51,944 nucleotides of DNA from positions 1-51,944 of the forward strand of contig JBLNDJ010000045.1 in NCBI GenBank assembly GCA_050261515.1. The letters run 5' to 3'. The position numbers were made by a program, and so were the translations under genes. The first letter of the stretch is position 1, and each line of letters begins with the position of its first letter. Source of the DNA: JBLNDJ01 sp050261515. GTDB lineage: Bacteria > Acidobacteriota > Terriglobia > Bryobacterales > Bryobacteraceae. This document shows positions 1-8,555 of the stretch, piece by piece. The notes beneath the pieces are model-generated. The model searched no databases. It was not told the DNA's origin and was given only the letters and a program-made list of their open reading frames with translations.

Positions 1-162
1 CCCGCCTCCGCTTCGCCAACCGAGGACCATTCCGGCGGAGGATCGGCTGTTTGAGAAGGGAAAACCATTAAACGGCAAGTGTGCCAATCCGGTTTGTCTC
101 AACAGAGGGGTTCACCCCATTGATCCGTGTGCATCCGTGTGCATCCGTGGCTCAAATTTTTA
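1..162. other. Non-coding left edge of the window
   Basis: No convincing reading frame occupies this stretch. The small open frames here lack family resemblance and lie antisense to, or run into, the RraA-like gene. The only structured element is the 10-base tandem repeat listed separately. Confidence 0.6.
123..152. repeat. Three-unit 10-base tandem repeat, ATCCGTGTGC
   Basis: Two exact copies of ATCCGTGTGC are followed by a third copy diverging in its last bases (ATCCGTGGCT). The repeat lies just past the 3' end of the RraA-like gene, outside any credible coding region. From memory, similar short ATCCGTG-type repeats recur between genes in other bacteria; the function is unknown. Confidence 0.6.
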
Positions 163-861
163 TTACAGCACCCCGAACTTCGCGTACACGTCCCGCAGGT
201 ACGCCCCGCGCATCAGATCCCCGCGGCTCGAGTCTTCCTTGCTTGCTTTTTCCGTCGCCATGCGGATCGCCTCGGACACGACCGCGGCGGGCACCACGAC
301 TACGCCGTCAAAATCGGCAAACACCAGGTCGCCCGGCGACACCAGCACACCGGCGACCTCCGCCGGGACGTTGTAGTCGATCGCGATGCCGCGGCCCTTG
401 GAGTCCACCGGCTTGATGCCTCGCGCGAACACCGGAAACTGGAGCTCCTGAATCTTCCGCACGTCGCGCACCAGGCCGTCGATCACGGCGCCCCGCGCGC
501 CTCGCGCCCGCGCGGCCGTCGAAAGCAGCTCGCCCCAGGGCGAATTTTGCAGCGACGCTGCCGTCGATACCATCACCACTTCGCCCGGGAGGATGCTGTC
601 CACGGCCTCGATCTCCATGCCGTAGGGGTCGGGCGCAACGTGGTATACGTCCACGTAGGAAATCGTGCGGGCCCAGCCCGCGAAACGGTCGCCGGGAGAC
701 AGCGGCCGCATGTACTCGCGCAACGCCTGGTTGCGGTACCCGAGCTCGTCGAGCGAGTCCGACACCACGGCTGTGTAGAGGTTCTCTTCCACGTGCCGGA
801 ACAGTTCGACGTCGGCGGCCGAGGCGGCCGTCCTTTGCACCCGCGCTGATGGATTGTTCAT
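163..861 (-). CDS. RraA-like / HMG-aldolase-type family protein
   Basis: A 232-residue protein of the RraA/dimethylmenaquinone-methyltransferase-like fold, a family of cytoplasmic divalent-metal aldolases and decarboxylases acting on small oxoacids (for example 4-hydroxy-4-methyl-2-oxoglutarate aldolase) plus the RNase E inhibitor RraA. The family core GARGAVIDGLVRD is present, with the arginine and following aspartate expected to bind pyruvate and metal. A later segment, VAGVLVSPGDLVFADFDG, is also typical. No signal peptide is visible, unlike the second RraA-like protein at 38598. The start ATG overlaps the stop of the upstream permease gene (ATGA at 858-861), so the two are probably translationally coupled. 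An organic-acid aldolase fed by that permease is a reasonable inference; the substrate cannot be read from sequence. Confidence 0.85.
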   Translation of the reverse strand: MNNPSARVQRTAASAADVELFRHVEENLYTAVVSDSLDELGYRNQALREYMRPLSPGDRFAGWARTISYVDVYHVAPDPYGMEIEAVDSILPGEVVMVSTAASLQNSPWGELLSTAARARGARGAVIDGLVRDVRKIQELQFPVFARGIKPVDSKGRGIAIDYNVPAEVAGVLVSPGDLVFADFDGVVVVPAAVVSEAIRMATEKASKEDSSRGDLMRGAYLRDVYAKFGVL

Positions 862-1832
862 ATAGGGTCAGGGTAACGCGTGGCGCGCCGCCGTCCGATC
901 CGCGCCAGGATCTCACTTTCGTAGACCGTCACGAGCAGCGTGCTCGCGAACACCAGCACGCCGCCCAGCAACACCAGCGGCGTAATCGATTCCTTCAGCA
1001 CCACCACCGCCAGCAGCCCGATGAAGAACGGCAGCGCGTAGTTGCTCAGCGTCGCCTGCGTCACGTCGAGCCGCTTCAGGATGAAAAAGAACAGCAACTG
1101 CGAACATCCGTACACGATGAACGCCAGTTCCAGAATGCCCCACACCGCGCCGCGGTCCATGTGCGCGATCGCCGCCGCAGGCAGCGGTTCCACCCACAGA
1201 AACAGCGGAATGCTGGCCGCGCTCGCGACAATCGAGGTGTAAACCAAAACCTCCAGCTCGGTGTACTTCCGGTCGATGAGCAGCTTGCAGTACGTGTTGT
1301 AGAACGCCGATCCCGCGCACGCGCCGAAGAACAGGACGTTGCCGAGCAGGTACCGGCTTCCGCCGAAGCTCGCGCCCCGAAGATCGGGAAGCGACGTCAT
1401 CACCACGCCCGCCAGCGCCAGCGCGAACCCGGCCGCGCGCACCACGTTCATCTTCTCGCCGAGCATGACGGACGCGCACACGGCCACCAGCACCGGAATC
1501 GTCAAGGTGATGACCGCCGCGTTCGCCGCCGATGTGCGCTGCGCGCCGAGCGTGTACGTCAGTTGCAGCAGAAAGAACCCGAACAGCCCCGCGGCCACAA
1601 AATGCTTCGCGTCGCACCAGCGGAACTGAAACGGGCGCCCCAGCTTCCTGCCCTCGTACCAGAGCGCGGGCAGAAACATCAGCGTGCTCAAAATCATCGG
1701 CACGAACGCTATGGCGACGGGCCCGAGCCGGTCGCCGATCAGCTTGATGACCGGAGCTTGCGTGGCCCACATGAAGTTGACCACCATCAGCAGGAACCAG
1801 TCGAGAAGTTTGGTCGTTTTGGCGCTGCGCAT
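858..1832 (-). CDS. DMT-superfamily EamA-type permease
   Basis: A 324-residue, very hydrophobic protein with about ten predicted transmembrane helices in two EamA repeats, as usual for drug/metabolite transporters (typically 280-320 residues). It opens with a short basic stretch and a first helix containing LLMVVNFMWATQAPVIK. The second repeat begins around VLVYTSIVASAAS and ends in a basic cytoplasmic tail. The family exports or exchanges amino acids, sugars or organic acids at the inner membrane; the substrate cannot be assigned. It is the first gene of a two-gene unit with the RraA-like gene, joined by a 4-base overlap. It diverges from the acylase gene across only 43 bases, so both promoters must lie in that gap or inside the neighbouring coding sequence. 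Confidence 0.85.
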   Translation of the reverse strand: MRSAKTTKLLDWFLLMVVNFMWATQAPVIKLIGDRLGPVAIAFVPMILSTLMFLPALWYEGRKLGRPFQFRWCDAKHFVAAGLFGFFLLQLTYTLGAQRTSAANAAVITLTIPVLVAVCASVMLGEKMNVVRAAGFALALAGVVMTSLPDLRGASFGGSRYLLGNVLFFGACAGSAFYNTYCKLLIDRKYTELEVLVYTSIVASAASIPLFLWVEPLPAAAIAHMDRGAVWGILELAFIVYGCSQLLFFFILKRLDVTQATLSNYALPFFIGLLAVVVLKESITPLVLLGGVLVFASTLLVTVYESEILARIGRRRATRYPDPI

Positions 1833-1863
1833 TTATCCCGCCCGCGGCGGCTCGCGCAGTCAT

Positions 1864-1869
1864 TATAAT
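1864..1869 (+). promoter_or_regulatory. Consensus -10 box TATAAT; leaderless-type promoter
   Basis: A perfect TATAAT ends 6 bases before the ATG at 1876, which puts the expected transcription start at or next to the start codon. No Shine-Dalgarno sequence precedes that ATG and no good -35 box lies 17 bases upstream. This suggests a leaderless mRNA for the acylase gene, as also proposed at 43553 and 19003. Confidence 0.5.
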
Positions 1870-1875
1870 CTTCGC

Positions 1876-4029
1876 ATGCCCCGCTGGTTCATCCCGATCC
1901 TCCTGGCTGCCGCCGCCTGGGCGCAACCGGACCCGCTCGCGAAGCAGGTCACCATCTACCGCGACGACTACGGCGTGCCGCACATCGTGGGCGACACCGA
2001 GCAGGCCGCCTTCTTCGGCTACGGCTACGCGCAGGCCGAGGACCATCTGGAGCGCATGATGATTCAGTACCGCGACGCGCAGGGCCGGCGCGCCGAGGTG
2101 CTCGGCTTCGATGCGCTCGGCGACGGATACCTGCACTTCATTCCCTACGAATACCGCTGGGACGGCGACTATCTCCAGCGCCTGCTCAAGACCAAACGGT
2201 GCGTCCTCGAGAACAAGGACAAGATCGACCCGGCCGTGTACAGGATTCTCGACGCCTTCGCGCGCGGCGTGAATCACTACATCGCGGAGCACCGCCGCGA
2301 CATCCCCGCATGGATCGACGGCGTGACGGCCGAGGACATCGAGGCGCTCGAGCGCAGCCACTACCTGCGTTTCTATAGCATCCAGGACGCGCTCATGAAA
2401 ATCTCCGAGGCGACGTATTCGTTCCCGAACTTCGGCTCGAACCAGTGGGCCATCGCGCCGGAGAAATCCGCGAACGGGCGCATCATCCACGTCGAGCACA
2501 CGCACATGCCGTGGGCCAACCGCTTCCAGAACTACGAGGCGCACCTCATCGCGCCGGGCCTCGACGCGGGCGGCATCAGTTGGTTCGGCAGCCCGTTCTT
2601 CCTCGACGGCTTCAACGACAGGATCACCTGGTCCGCCACCTGGAACCAGCCGAACATGTCCGACGTGTACGAGGAGAAGACGAACCCGGCCAAGCCGCTC
2701 GAGTATCTCTATGAAGGCGAGTGGCGGCCGATCCGTGTCGAGTACGCGACCTTCCGCGTGAAGGGCCCCAAGGGCATGGAAACCGTCACGCTACCGATGT
2801 ACTACACGCATCACGGGCCCGTGGTGAAGGTGGATCGCGAGCGCAACCGCGCGTGGTCCGTCAAGCTGCCCAACTACGACGGCGTGAACTATTCGAAAGG
2901 CCTCTACGGCCTCATGAAGTCCAGGAACCTCGACGAGTTCAAGGCCGCCGTCGCGCGCCAGTTGATGCCGCGCTGGAACCTGCTCTTTTCCGATGCGAAG
3001 GACATCTACTTCGTCCACAACGGCAACGTCGCCCAGCGGAACGAAAAGTACGACTGGTTGAAGCCCGTTCCCGGCTGGACGAAAGAAACCGAGTGGGGCC
3101 CCTTCTTCCCGTTCAAGGACTACCCGCAGGTGCTCAACCCGGCTTCCGGATTCCTCCAGAACTGCAATAACCCGTACTGGGTCGTTACGCGGAACTCCGG
3201 CCTGAAGCCGCTCGTGCCCGCGCCGTATTACCTGTCGTATGCCGTGAAGGCGGGCGCGGGCGAGGAGGCGCTCAATCCGCGCGGCGAGCGCGTCTTCAAC
3301 GTGCTCACGCAGGATAAGAAATTCACGCTCGAAGAGATGATCGATCTCGGCTACGACACCTACATCCTGCCCGCGGACGTCATCGTGCCGCTGCTGGCGC
3401 AAGCCGCATCGAGCCGTCCGAAGGACACCGCCGCGGCGCGAGCGAATGCAAAGCTCCAGGCGTGGAATCGCCGCTCGGGAGTCGATTCCGTCGAGACTTC
3501 CTACCTTTATTACTGGGCGAAGGCCTACCGCGACCTGTTCACGCCCGCGAAATACGAAAGGTTCGTCGGATACGAGCGCCGCAAGATCGACATTCACTCA
3601 CCCGAAGAACAGGATCAGGCCTGGCAGGCGCTCGAAAAAGGAGTCGCGAATCTCGAGAAGAAGTTCGGCAAAGCGGAAGTGCCCTGGGGAGAAATCAATG
3701 TCGCGGTGCGCGGCGGCACGTTCCCGATGGACGGAGCGAGCGTTGAGCTGTTCGGCGTGCTGCACCCCGACGAAGGCCCGGAACAGGACAACGGCCAGAT
3801 TCACTCGAACGACGGCTGGGGCCACCTGCTGATCGTGATGGAGGGAGACCCCAAACAAGTCTGGAGCCTCCTCCCCTACGGCCAATCCGAGCACGCGGAT
3901 TCGAAGCACTACAACGACCAGGCCAGGCTTCACAGCCAGCGCAAAGTGAAACGCTTCTGGCTGACGCCCGCCGAAATTCTCGACCACACCGAATCGGTCT
4001 GGGGCGACAAGAGCCGCCTGAAGAGATAA
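1876..4029 (+). CDS. Exported penicillin-acylase-family Ntn hydrolase
   Basis: A 717-residue secreted amidase of the penicillin G / acyl-homoserine-lactone acylase family. Residues 1-17 form a signal peptide ending AWA-Q. The family N-terminal motif (VTIYRDDYGVPHI) follows, then the precursor junction FGSNQWAIAPEKS, where Ser188 would become the N-terminal nucleophile after autocleavage into alpha (about 18-187) and beta chains. The later HTHMPW and HHGPVVK segments also match the family. Related enzymes hydrolyse side-chain amides of penicillins, cephalosporins, N-acyl-homoserine lactones or other N-acylated metabolites in the periplasm; which one applies here is unknown. An upstream extension to 1684 is open but lacks a signal peptide at its N-terminus and overlaps the divergent permease gene, so the ATG at 1876 was chosen. 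It lies 50 bases ahead of the glycosidase-like gene and may be co-transcribed with it. Confidence 0.88.
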   Translation: MPRWFIPILLAAAAWAQPDPLAKQVTIYRDDYGVPHIVGDTEQAAFFGYGYAQAEDHLERMMIQYRDAQGRRAEVLGFDALGDGYLHFIPYEYRWDGDYLQRLLKTKRCVLENKDKIDPAVYRILDAFARGVNHYIAEHRRDIPAWIDGVTAEDIEALERSHYLRFYSIQDALMKISEATYSFPNFGSNQWAIAPEKSANGRIIHVEHTHMPWANRFQNYEAHLIAPGLDAGGISWFGSPFFLDGFNDRITWSATWNQPNMSDVYEEKTNPAKPLEYLYEGEWRPIRVEYATFRVKGPKGMETVTLPMYYTHHGPVVKVDRERNRAWSVKLPNYDGVNYSKGLYGLMKSRNLDEFKAAVARQLMPRWNLLFSDAKDIYFVHNGNVAQRNEKYDWLKPVPGWTKETEWGPFFPFKDYPQVLNPASGFLQNCNNPYWVVTRNSGLKPLVPAPYYLSYAVKAGAGEEALNPRGERVFNVLTQDKKFTLEEMIDLGYDTYILPADVIVPLLAQAASSRPKDTAAARANAKLQAWNRRSGVDSVETSYLYYWAKAYRDLFTPAKYERFVGYERRKIDIHSPEEQDQAWQALEKGVANLEKKFGKAEVPWGEINVAVRGGTFPMDGASVELFGVLHPDEGPEQDNGQIHSNDGWGHLLIVMEGDPKQVWSLLPYGQSEHADSKHYNDQARLHSQRKVKRFWLTPAEILDHTESVWGDKSRLKR

Positions 4030-4079
4030 GCAGCGGAGCCCGCCCCACAGAAAGAATATAGATTCATGGAAATAGATCG

Positions 4080-6749
4080 ATGAAACTCCCCGTCCTGGCC
4101 GTCACCCTGCTCGTGCCGCTCGTCTGCGGCGGCGAAGAACTCAACGTCCACATCTCTACCGGCCATCGCGCCGCGCCTTTCGACGTGAAACTTACGCCCG
4201 CGGGCGGAGTCGAAGTACGCAACCCCGGCGGGGCGGGGAAGACCGGTTCCCGCACCTTTACCCTCGCCTATCCGGCGCAGGACGTGAAGACCATCCAGAA
4301 CCTGCAAATCATCTGGGCCGATCTCATCGCGCACAGCGACCCCGATACGGTCCGCCGCCTCACCGGGGACCCGGCCTGGCGCATCGACCCGCGCCGGATC
4401 ACTGTCGAGACCCGCCCCGGCCGCGGCTTCACCCTCACTATCGATCAGCTCCTCCGGAACCGCAATTTCTGGATTCCCTCGCTCGACGTCTACGTCTCGG
4501 CCGGCAGCCCGCCCGTCCCGTTCGCCGATCATCAGCGCGAACTCGAGCGCTGGCGCGGGCGCCGCATTCTCGACCAGGTGCAAGCCGCTCCCGAGGCCAG
4601 CTATGAGCAGTACAAGAGCCTCTGGGAAGACATGGGCAGCCCCAACTACACTCACCCATCGCAGCCAGCGCCCGGACACATTGTCTGCCTGAGCTGGGAT
4701 GGCGCGGTCGCGAAGTTCGGCGTCGACCGCGGCGCGGGCGTCTGGAACGACCTCGGCAATCCCGACAAGTTTCGCTTCTGGTTCGATTTCGGCGACCTGT
4801 TCCAGGGCATCGGCCCGTACTGGAAAAGCCAGAGCCTCGCCGGCGGCCTGCCCGTTGTGACGACCGTCTTCGAACGCAGCGGTACGCGCTATGAAGTGGA
4901 GCAGTTCGCGTACCCGCTCAACGGCCCTCCGGCCGGCCGGCCCGGCGGCATCAAGATGCTGCTTCTGGCCCGCGTGAAGCTTACCGACCTTACCGGACAC
5001 GCCCGCGCCGTGCCCGTCACGATGTCGCACGAGCGGAAGTTCGCGCGCGAGGCCGACGCCGAATTCGTCGCCGAGCAACAGGGCGCGCGCACGCTGTTCG
5101 TTGACCACGGCCTGCGCAACACGCTTCTCGCGATCGACGCGCCCGGCGCCGGCGTCGCCTGGTCCGGCGTGGGCGAGCACGGCGCGCCGATGAAGCGGCT
5201 CGACGTCACCCTCACGCTCGATCTCCCGGCCCGCGGCACGCGCGAGTTCACGGTTACGCTGCCCTCCCAGCCCGTCGCGCCCGCCGAACGGCCCGCGCTC
5301 GCGGCCCTCGATCACACCGCCGCACGCGCCGCCACGCTGAAGTTCTGGTCCGATTACTCGGCGCGCGGCGCGCAGTTCCAGGTCCCCGAAGAGGCCGTCA
5401 ACGACCTGTTCCGCGCTTCGCTCTGGCACGCGCTGCGCCTCCCGCGCCGCCACGACGACGGCCGTATCGACCTGCCCTACTCCAACTTCGCCTACGGCCA
5501 GGAAGGAACCCCGTGGCCCGTCAACCAGGCCGTCTATGTGGACTACATGCTCTACGGCCTGCGCGCGTACAACGGCATCGCGGCCGAAGAGTTCGAGGCG
5601 ATTTACCGCAACAACCAGGAAGTCAGCGGCCACGTGAACGGCTACGCCAACTGGCTCGTCTACACGCCCGGAATGCTCTACTCGATCGGCCAGAACTATC
5701 TGCTGTCGGGCGACCGCGACAACTTCGAGCGCCTGCTGCCCGCGACACTCAAGGCCCTGGACTGGTCTCTCGAGCAGATCCGCAAGGCGCAAGGCGGCCT
5801 GGTCGAAGGCCCACTCAACGACGCGACCGGCCGCGGCACCTGGGGATTCAACCAGGCGTACCTCTACGCGGGCCTCGACGTGTTCGGCAAGGCGCTCGAG
5901 CGCGCCGGGCATCCGCGCGCCCAAGAGTGCCTCGACGCCGCGCGCGCCTTCCGCGAAGCCGTCGAGCGCGGCTTCCGCGAGGCCACGGTCCGCTCGCCGC
6001 TCGTCCAACTGCGCGACCACACATGGATTCCCTACGTGCCCTGCGAAGCGAACAGGCACGGCCGCATTCTCGACGACTGGTATCCCACCGACGTAGACAC
6101 CGGCTCGCTCCACATGGTGCGCCTGAAGGCGCTTGCCGCCGAGGGCGATCTCGCCGAGTCGCTCCTCAACGACCACGAGGACAACCTGTTCCTGAACGGC
6201 TGGGGCATCGCCAACGAGCCCGTCTACAACCAGCAGGCGACGGCTTACCTGCAGCGCGACGACGTGAAGGCCGTCATTCGCGGTTTCTATAGCTATATGG
6301 CGAGCGCGTTCAGCCACAGCACCCTCGAGCCGGTGGAGCACCGCTGGCGCTGGGGCCAGTATTTCGGGCCGCCCTCGACCGACGGCGCCTGGTTCGAACT
6401 CTACCGCAACATGCTCGTCCGCGAGCTCGACGACAACACGCTGCTGCTCGCCCAGGCCACGCCCCGCGCGTGGCTCGAAGACGGCAAGAAGATCGCGGTC
6501 ACGAAAGCGCCCACCTGGTTCGGCGCCGTCTCCTACACGATCGAAAGCAAAGCCGGCAGCCTGACCGCCACGATCGAGCTCGAAAAGCGAGTCGCGCCCC
6601 AGGCGGTGCTGCTGCGCCTGCGCCACCCGCAAGGCAAACGCATCCGCCAGGTCACCGTGAACGGAAAAGACTGGCGCGACTTCGACCCCGGGAAGGAATG
6701 GGTCAAGCTGCCGGCGGGAGACCGCTACACCGTCATCGCGAGCTACTAA
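4080..6749 (+). CDS. Exported six-hairpin glycosidase-like protein
   Basis: An 889-residue protein with a short signal peptide (MKLPVLAVTLLVPLVCG). The N-terminal half (about 20-400) looks beta-rich. Residues of roughly 440-800 resemble an (alpha/alpha)6 barrel of the six-hairpin glycosidase superfamily, with segments such as PWPVNQAVYVDYMLYGLRAY, VEGPLNDATGRGTWGFNQAY and TDGAWFELYRNMLVREL. A small beta domain closes the protein. Such proteins hydrolyse or phosphorolyse alpha-linked sugars such as rhamnosides, but no catalytic acid can be assigned confidently here, so the specific activity is left open. It probably works in the periplasm with the preceding acylase. No Shine-Dalgarno sequence is obvious; the ATG at 4080 was chosen because it gives the signal peptide. 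Confidence 0.65.
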   Translation: MKLPVLAVTLLVPLVCGGEELNVHISTGHRAAPFDVKLTPAGGVEVRNPGGAGKTGSRTFTLAYPAQDVKTIQNLQIIWADLIAHSDPDTVRRLTGDPAWRIDPRRITVETRPGRGFTLTIDQLLRNRNFWIPSLDVYVSAGSPPVPFADHQRELERWRGRRILDQVQAAPEASYEQYKSLWEDMGSPNYTHPSQPAPGHIVCLSWDGAVAKFGVDRGAGVWNDLGNPDKFRFWFDFGDLFQGIGPYWKSQSLAGGLPVVTTVFERSGTRYEVEQFAYPLNGPPAGRPGGIKMLLLARVKLTDLTGHARAVPVTMSHERKFAREADAEFVAEQQGARTLFVDHGLRNTLLAIDAPGAGVAWSGVGEHGAPMKRLDVTLTLDLPARGTREFTVTLPSQPVAPAERPALAALDHTAARAATLKFWSDYSARGAQFQVPEEAVNDLFRASLWHALRLPRRHDDGRIDLPYSNFAYGQEGTPWPVNQAVYVDYMLYGLRAYNGIAAEEFEAIYRNNQEVSGHVNGYANWLVYTPGMLYSIGQNYLLSGDRDNFERLLPATLKALDWSLEQIRKAQGGLVEGPLNDATGRGTWGFNQAYLYAGLDVFGKALERAGHPRAQECLDAARAFREAVERGFREATVRSPLVQLRDHTWIPYVPCEANRHGRILDDWYPTDVDTGSLHMVRLKALAAEGDLAESLLNDHEDNLFLNGWGIANEPVYNQQATAYLQRDDVKAVIRGFYSYMASAFSHSTLEPVEHRWRWGQYFGPPSTDGAWFELYRNMLVRELDDNTLLLAQATPRAWLEDGKKIAVTKAPTWFGAVSYTIESKAGSLTATIELEKRVAPQAVLLRLRHPQGKRIRQVTVNGKDWRDFDPGKEWVKLPAGDRYTVIASY

Positions 6750-6760
6750 GGATTGTGGGT

Positions 6761-6784
6761 GCGGCAGGCGGTTTCGCCTGCCGC
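6761..6784. terminator. Perfect 10-bp hairpin between convergent genes
   Basis: GCGGCAGGCG and CGCCTGCCGC form a perfect stem around a GTTT loop. It sits in the 36-base gap between two convergent genes, the place for a bidirectional terminator. There is no T-run on either side, so it could instead be a REP-like palindrome. Confidence 0.5.
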
Positions 6785-6785
6785 T

Positions 6786-8555
6786 TCAGCGCGCGCCGGC
6801 CGCGGTCCGGAACCGGAACACGCGGCCCCACTCGCCGGCATCTCCGCGGCTGTTACGCGCGCGGACTCGCCAGTAATACGTCGTGCCCGGGTTCAGGAAA
6901 CTCGCCGGCACGGTCCACTCCGCCTTGGCCGCTCCCACGTTCTGGTGTAGCGTCGTGGACACCGGCCAGCGGCAATCGGGCCGCAGGCTCACCATCACCT
7001 GGTAGTCGGTCGCGTCCGCCACGGGCGCCCAGCGCAGTACGGGACTCAGGCTGTCCGTCTCGCCGCCATCGGCCGGAGAGGCGGCCGCCGCGGGCGCATC
7101 CGGAAGCCGCGGGCCGTGTACCTCGCGCCACCGGTGCGTAACCCGCACTTTTCCCGGACCCGTCCCCTCGCGCCGGAAACGCACGGTGTTCTTTCCCAGA
7201 GCGAGCGCCGGCAGGCTGTGCGGGGAAACCTGAAGGTCCGTCACGGAGCGGAACGCATCGAGCCCGGACTGTGTGGGCGGCTTCGCCTCGGCGTTGCCCA
7301 GAAGGGTAAAAGCGATGTCATAGCGGTAGGGCGCGTCTCCCCGCATCAGCCGGGAGTCGAGATCGATATCAGCGGTCTCTGCGCCGCTGCCCCAGCGAAA
7401 CGCATACAGATCGCCATCGGACCCCCAGCTCGGACGCCCGAACGAAACCGTCGCGCGATCGAGATCGGACGAGCCCTCCTTGACCAGCGTGCATGAGAAG
7501 CGCCCTCCCACGATCGGGTACGGGCTCGCGATGGGAATCGTGAAGACCGACGGCCGCGTGTAGAGCGAATCCTGCAAGTCGGCAACGTGGACCGCCGGAT
7601 TCTTCCCATCTTGCGCGCGGGTCGCGACGTTGCCCCAGCCGGGAATCGACAGATACGGCCGCAGATCGACGCGCCGCAGATCGGGTTCCCAAATCAGCCG
7701 GCCATTCGCATAGCGCCGCGGGGCTTCGGCGCGGCTGCTCCGGCCCTCGAACTTCTCCAGCTCCGGCGTCCACCAGCGAATGAGCTTCTCACCCGGCTTC
7801 AGCGTCATCGCCATCGAGTACTCCTTGGCGATCTCGGCGTCGAAGCTGTGCTCCTCGTAATTGTCCTTGTAGGAAACGATGTACTTGACGAATTCCTCGT
7901 TCCGCCCCGGCGGGTCCGGCCCGATGAACCACGGTTGCATCTCGCGCGGGTGGATCGCCCGTTCGATGAGCCGCTGGTTACGCTCGAGCGTGGCGAGACT
8001 GGCGATCGTCCGGTTGTCGCGGTCGAGGTAAAACACCTTCGCGTTAGCGTCGAGCAGATGCCAGCCGCCGTCGTAGTAGGCTTCGGACACCGTGTGGCCC
8101 CACAGTTCCTGCACGCGCCCCTGCACGCCCGCGGCGGTCCAGAGGCACTTCATCCAGTGCGCCACGTGGCCGCAGATCCCGTACCCGTAGCCGTTCATCG
8201 CCCGCACCGGGTGCACGGCCGTCTCGTCGTGCGGCGATCGTTGAAACGTCCGGTAACGCACCCAGGACCAGATGGCGAGCGCCTTCTCCTCATCGGTGCG
8301 GCACCCGCGCGTGATCTCGGCCGCGAGCGACTTGGCGTCGTACCAGTCGTAGAGGCCGTTGACCGTCATGCGCGGATTCACGACGGGCGTCTCGCCGAGG
8401 TTCTCGATCGTGATCTCGACGTTCTCGGGGTCCATCGTGCCGGCGGTTTCGACCGTGTACTCGGCTTCCGCCTTGTCGATGACGATCGAGAACTGCCTGG
8501 CCTCCGGTTCGGCGGCAAACAAGACGAGCGGGACTGCTAACGCGTATCTGAGCAT
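6786..8555 (-). CDS. Exported transglutaminase-like protein with C-terminal FnIII-like domain
   Basis: A 589-residue protein with a short signal peptide (MLRYALAVPLVLFAAEPEA). A transglutaminase-like papain-fold domain spans roughly 85-180, with the triad candidates Cys128 (GYGICGHV), His154 (GHTVSEAY) and Asp169 (WHLLDANAK). Such bacterial proteins may act as cysteine proteases or amidases rather than cross-linkers. A long beta-rich middle follows. The end (about 500-585) reads as a fibronectin type III-like module, with TTYYWRVRARNSRGDAGEW. It is the last gene of the overlapping GH2-sialidase-esterase block, starting 19 bases inside the esterase gene. The context suggests it processes protein or peptide parts of a glycoconjugate attacked by its neighbours. 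Confidence 0.75.
   Translation of the reverse strand: MLRYALAVPLVLFAAEPEARQFSIVIDKAEAEYTVETAGTMDPENVEITIENLGETPVVNPRMTVNGLYDWYDAKSLAAEITRGCRTDEEKALAIWSWVRYRTFQRSPHDETAVHPVRAMNGYGYGICGHVAHWMKCLWTAAGVQGRVQELWGHTVSEAYYDGGWHLLDANAKVFYLDRDNRTIASLATLERNQRLIERAIHPREMQPWFIGPDPPGRNEEFVKYIVSYKDNYEEHSFDAEIAKEYSMAMTLKPGEKLIRWWTPELEKFEGRSSRAEAPRRYANGRLIWEPDLRRVDLRPYLSIPGWGNVATRAQDGKNPAVHVADLQDSLYTRPSVFTIPIASPYPIVGGRFSCTLVKEGSSDLDRATVSFGRPSWGSDGDLYAFRWGSGAETADIDLDSRLMRGDAPYRYDIAFTLLGNAEAKPPTQSGLDAFRSVTDLQVSPHSLPALALGKNTVRFRREGTGPGKVRVTHRWREVHGPRLPDAPAAAASPADGGETDSLSPVLRWAPVADATDYQVMVSLRPDCRWPVSTTLHQNVGAAKAEWTVPASFLNPGTTYYWRVRARNSRGDAGEWGRVFRFRTAAGAR

Noticed and set aside
3930..6632. A 900-codon open frame on the minus strand
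   Set aside because: It lies opposite the acylase end and the glycosidase-like gene, has no family resemblance and is rich in Arg/Ala/Val/Gly, as expected when a high-GC gene with few TTA/CTA/TCA codons is read backwards.
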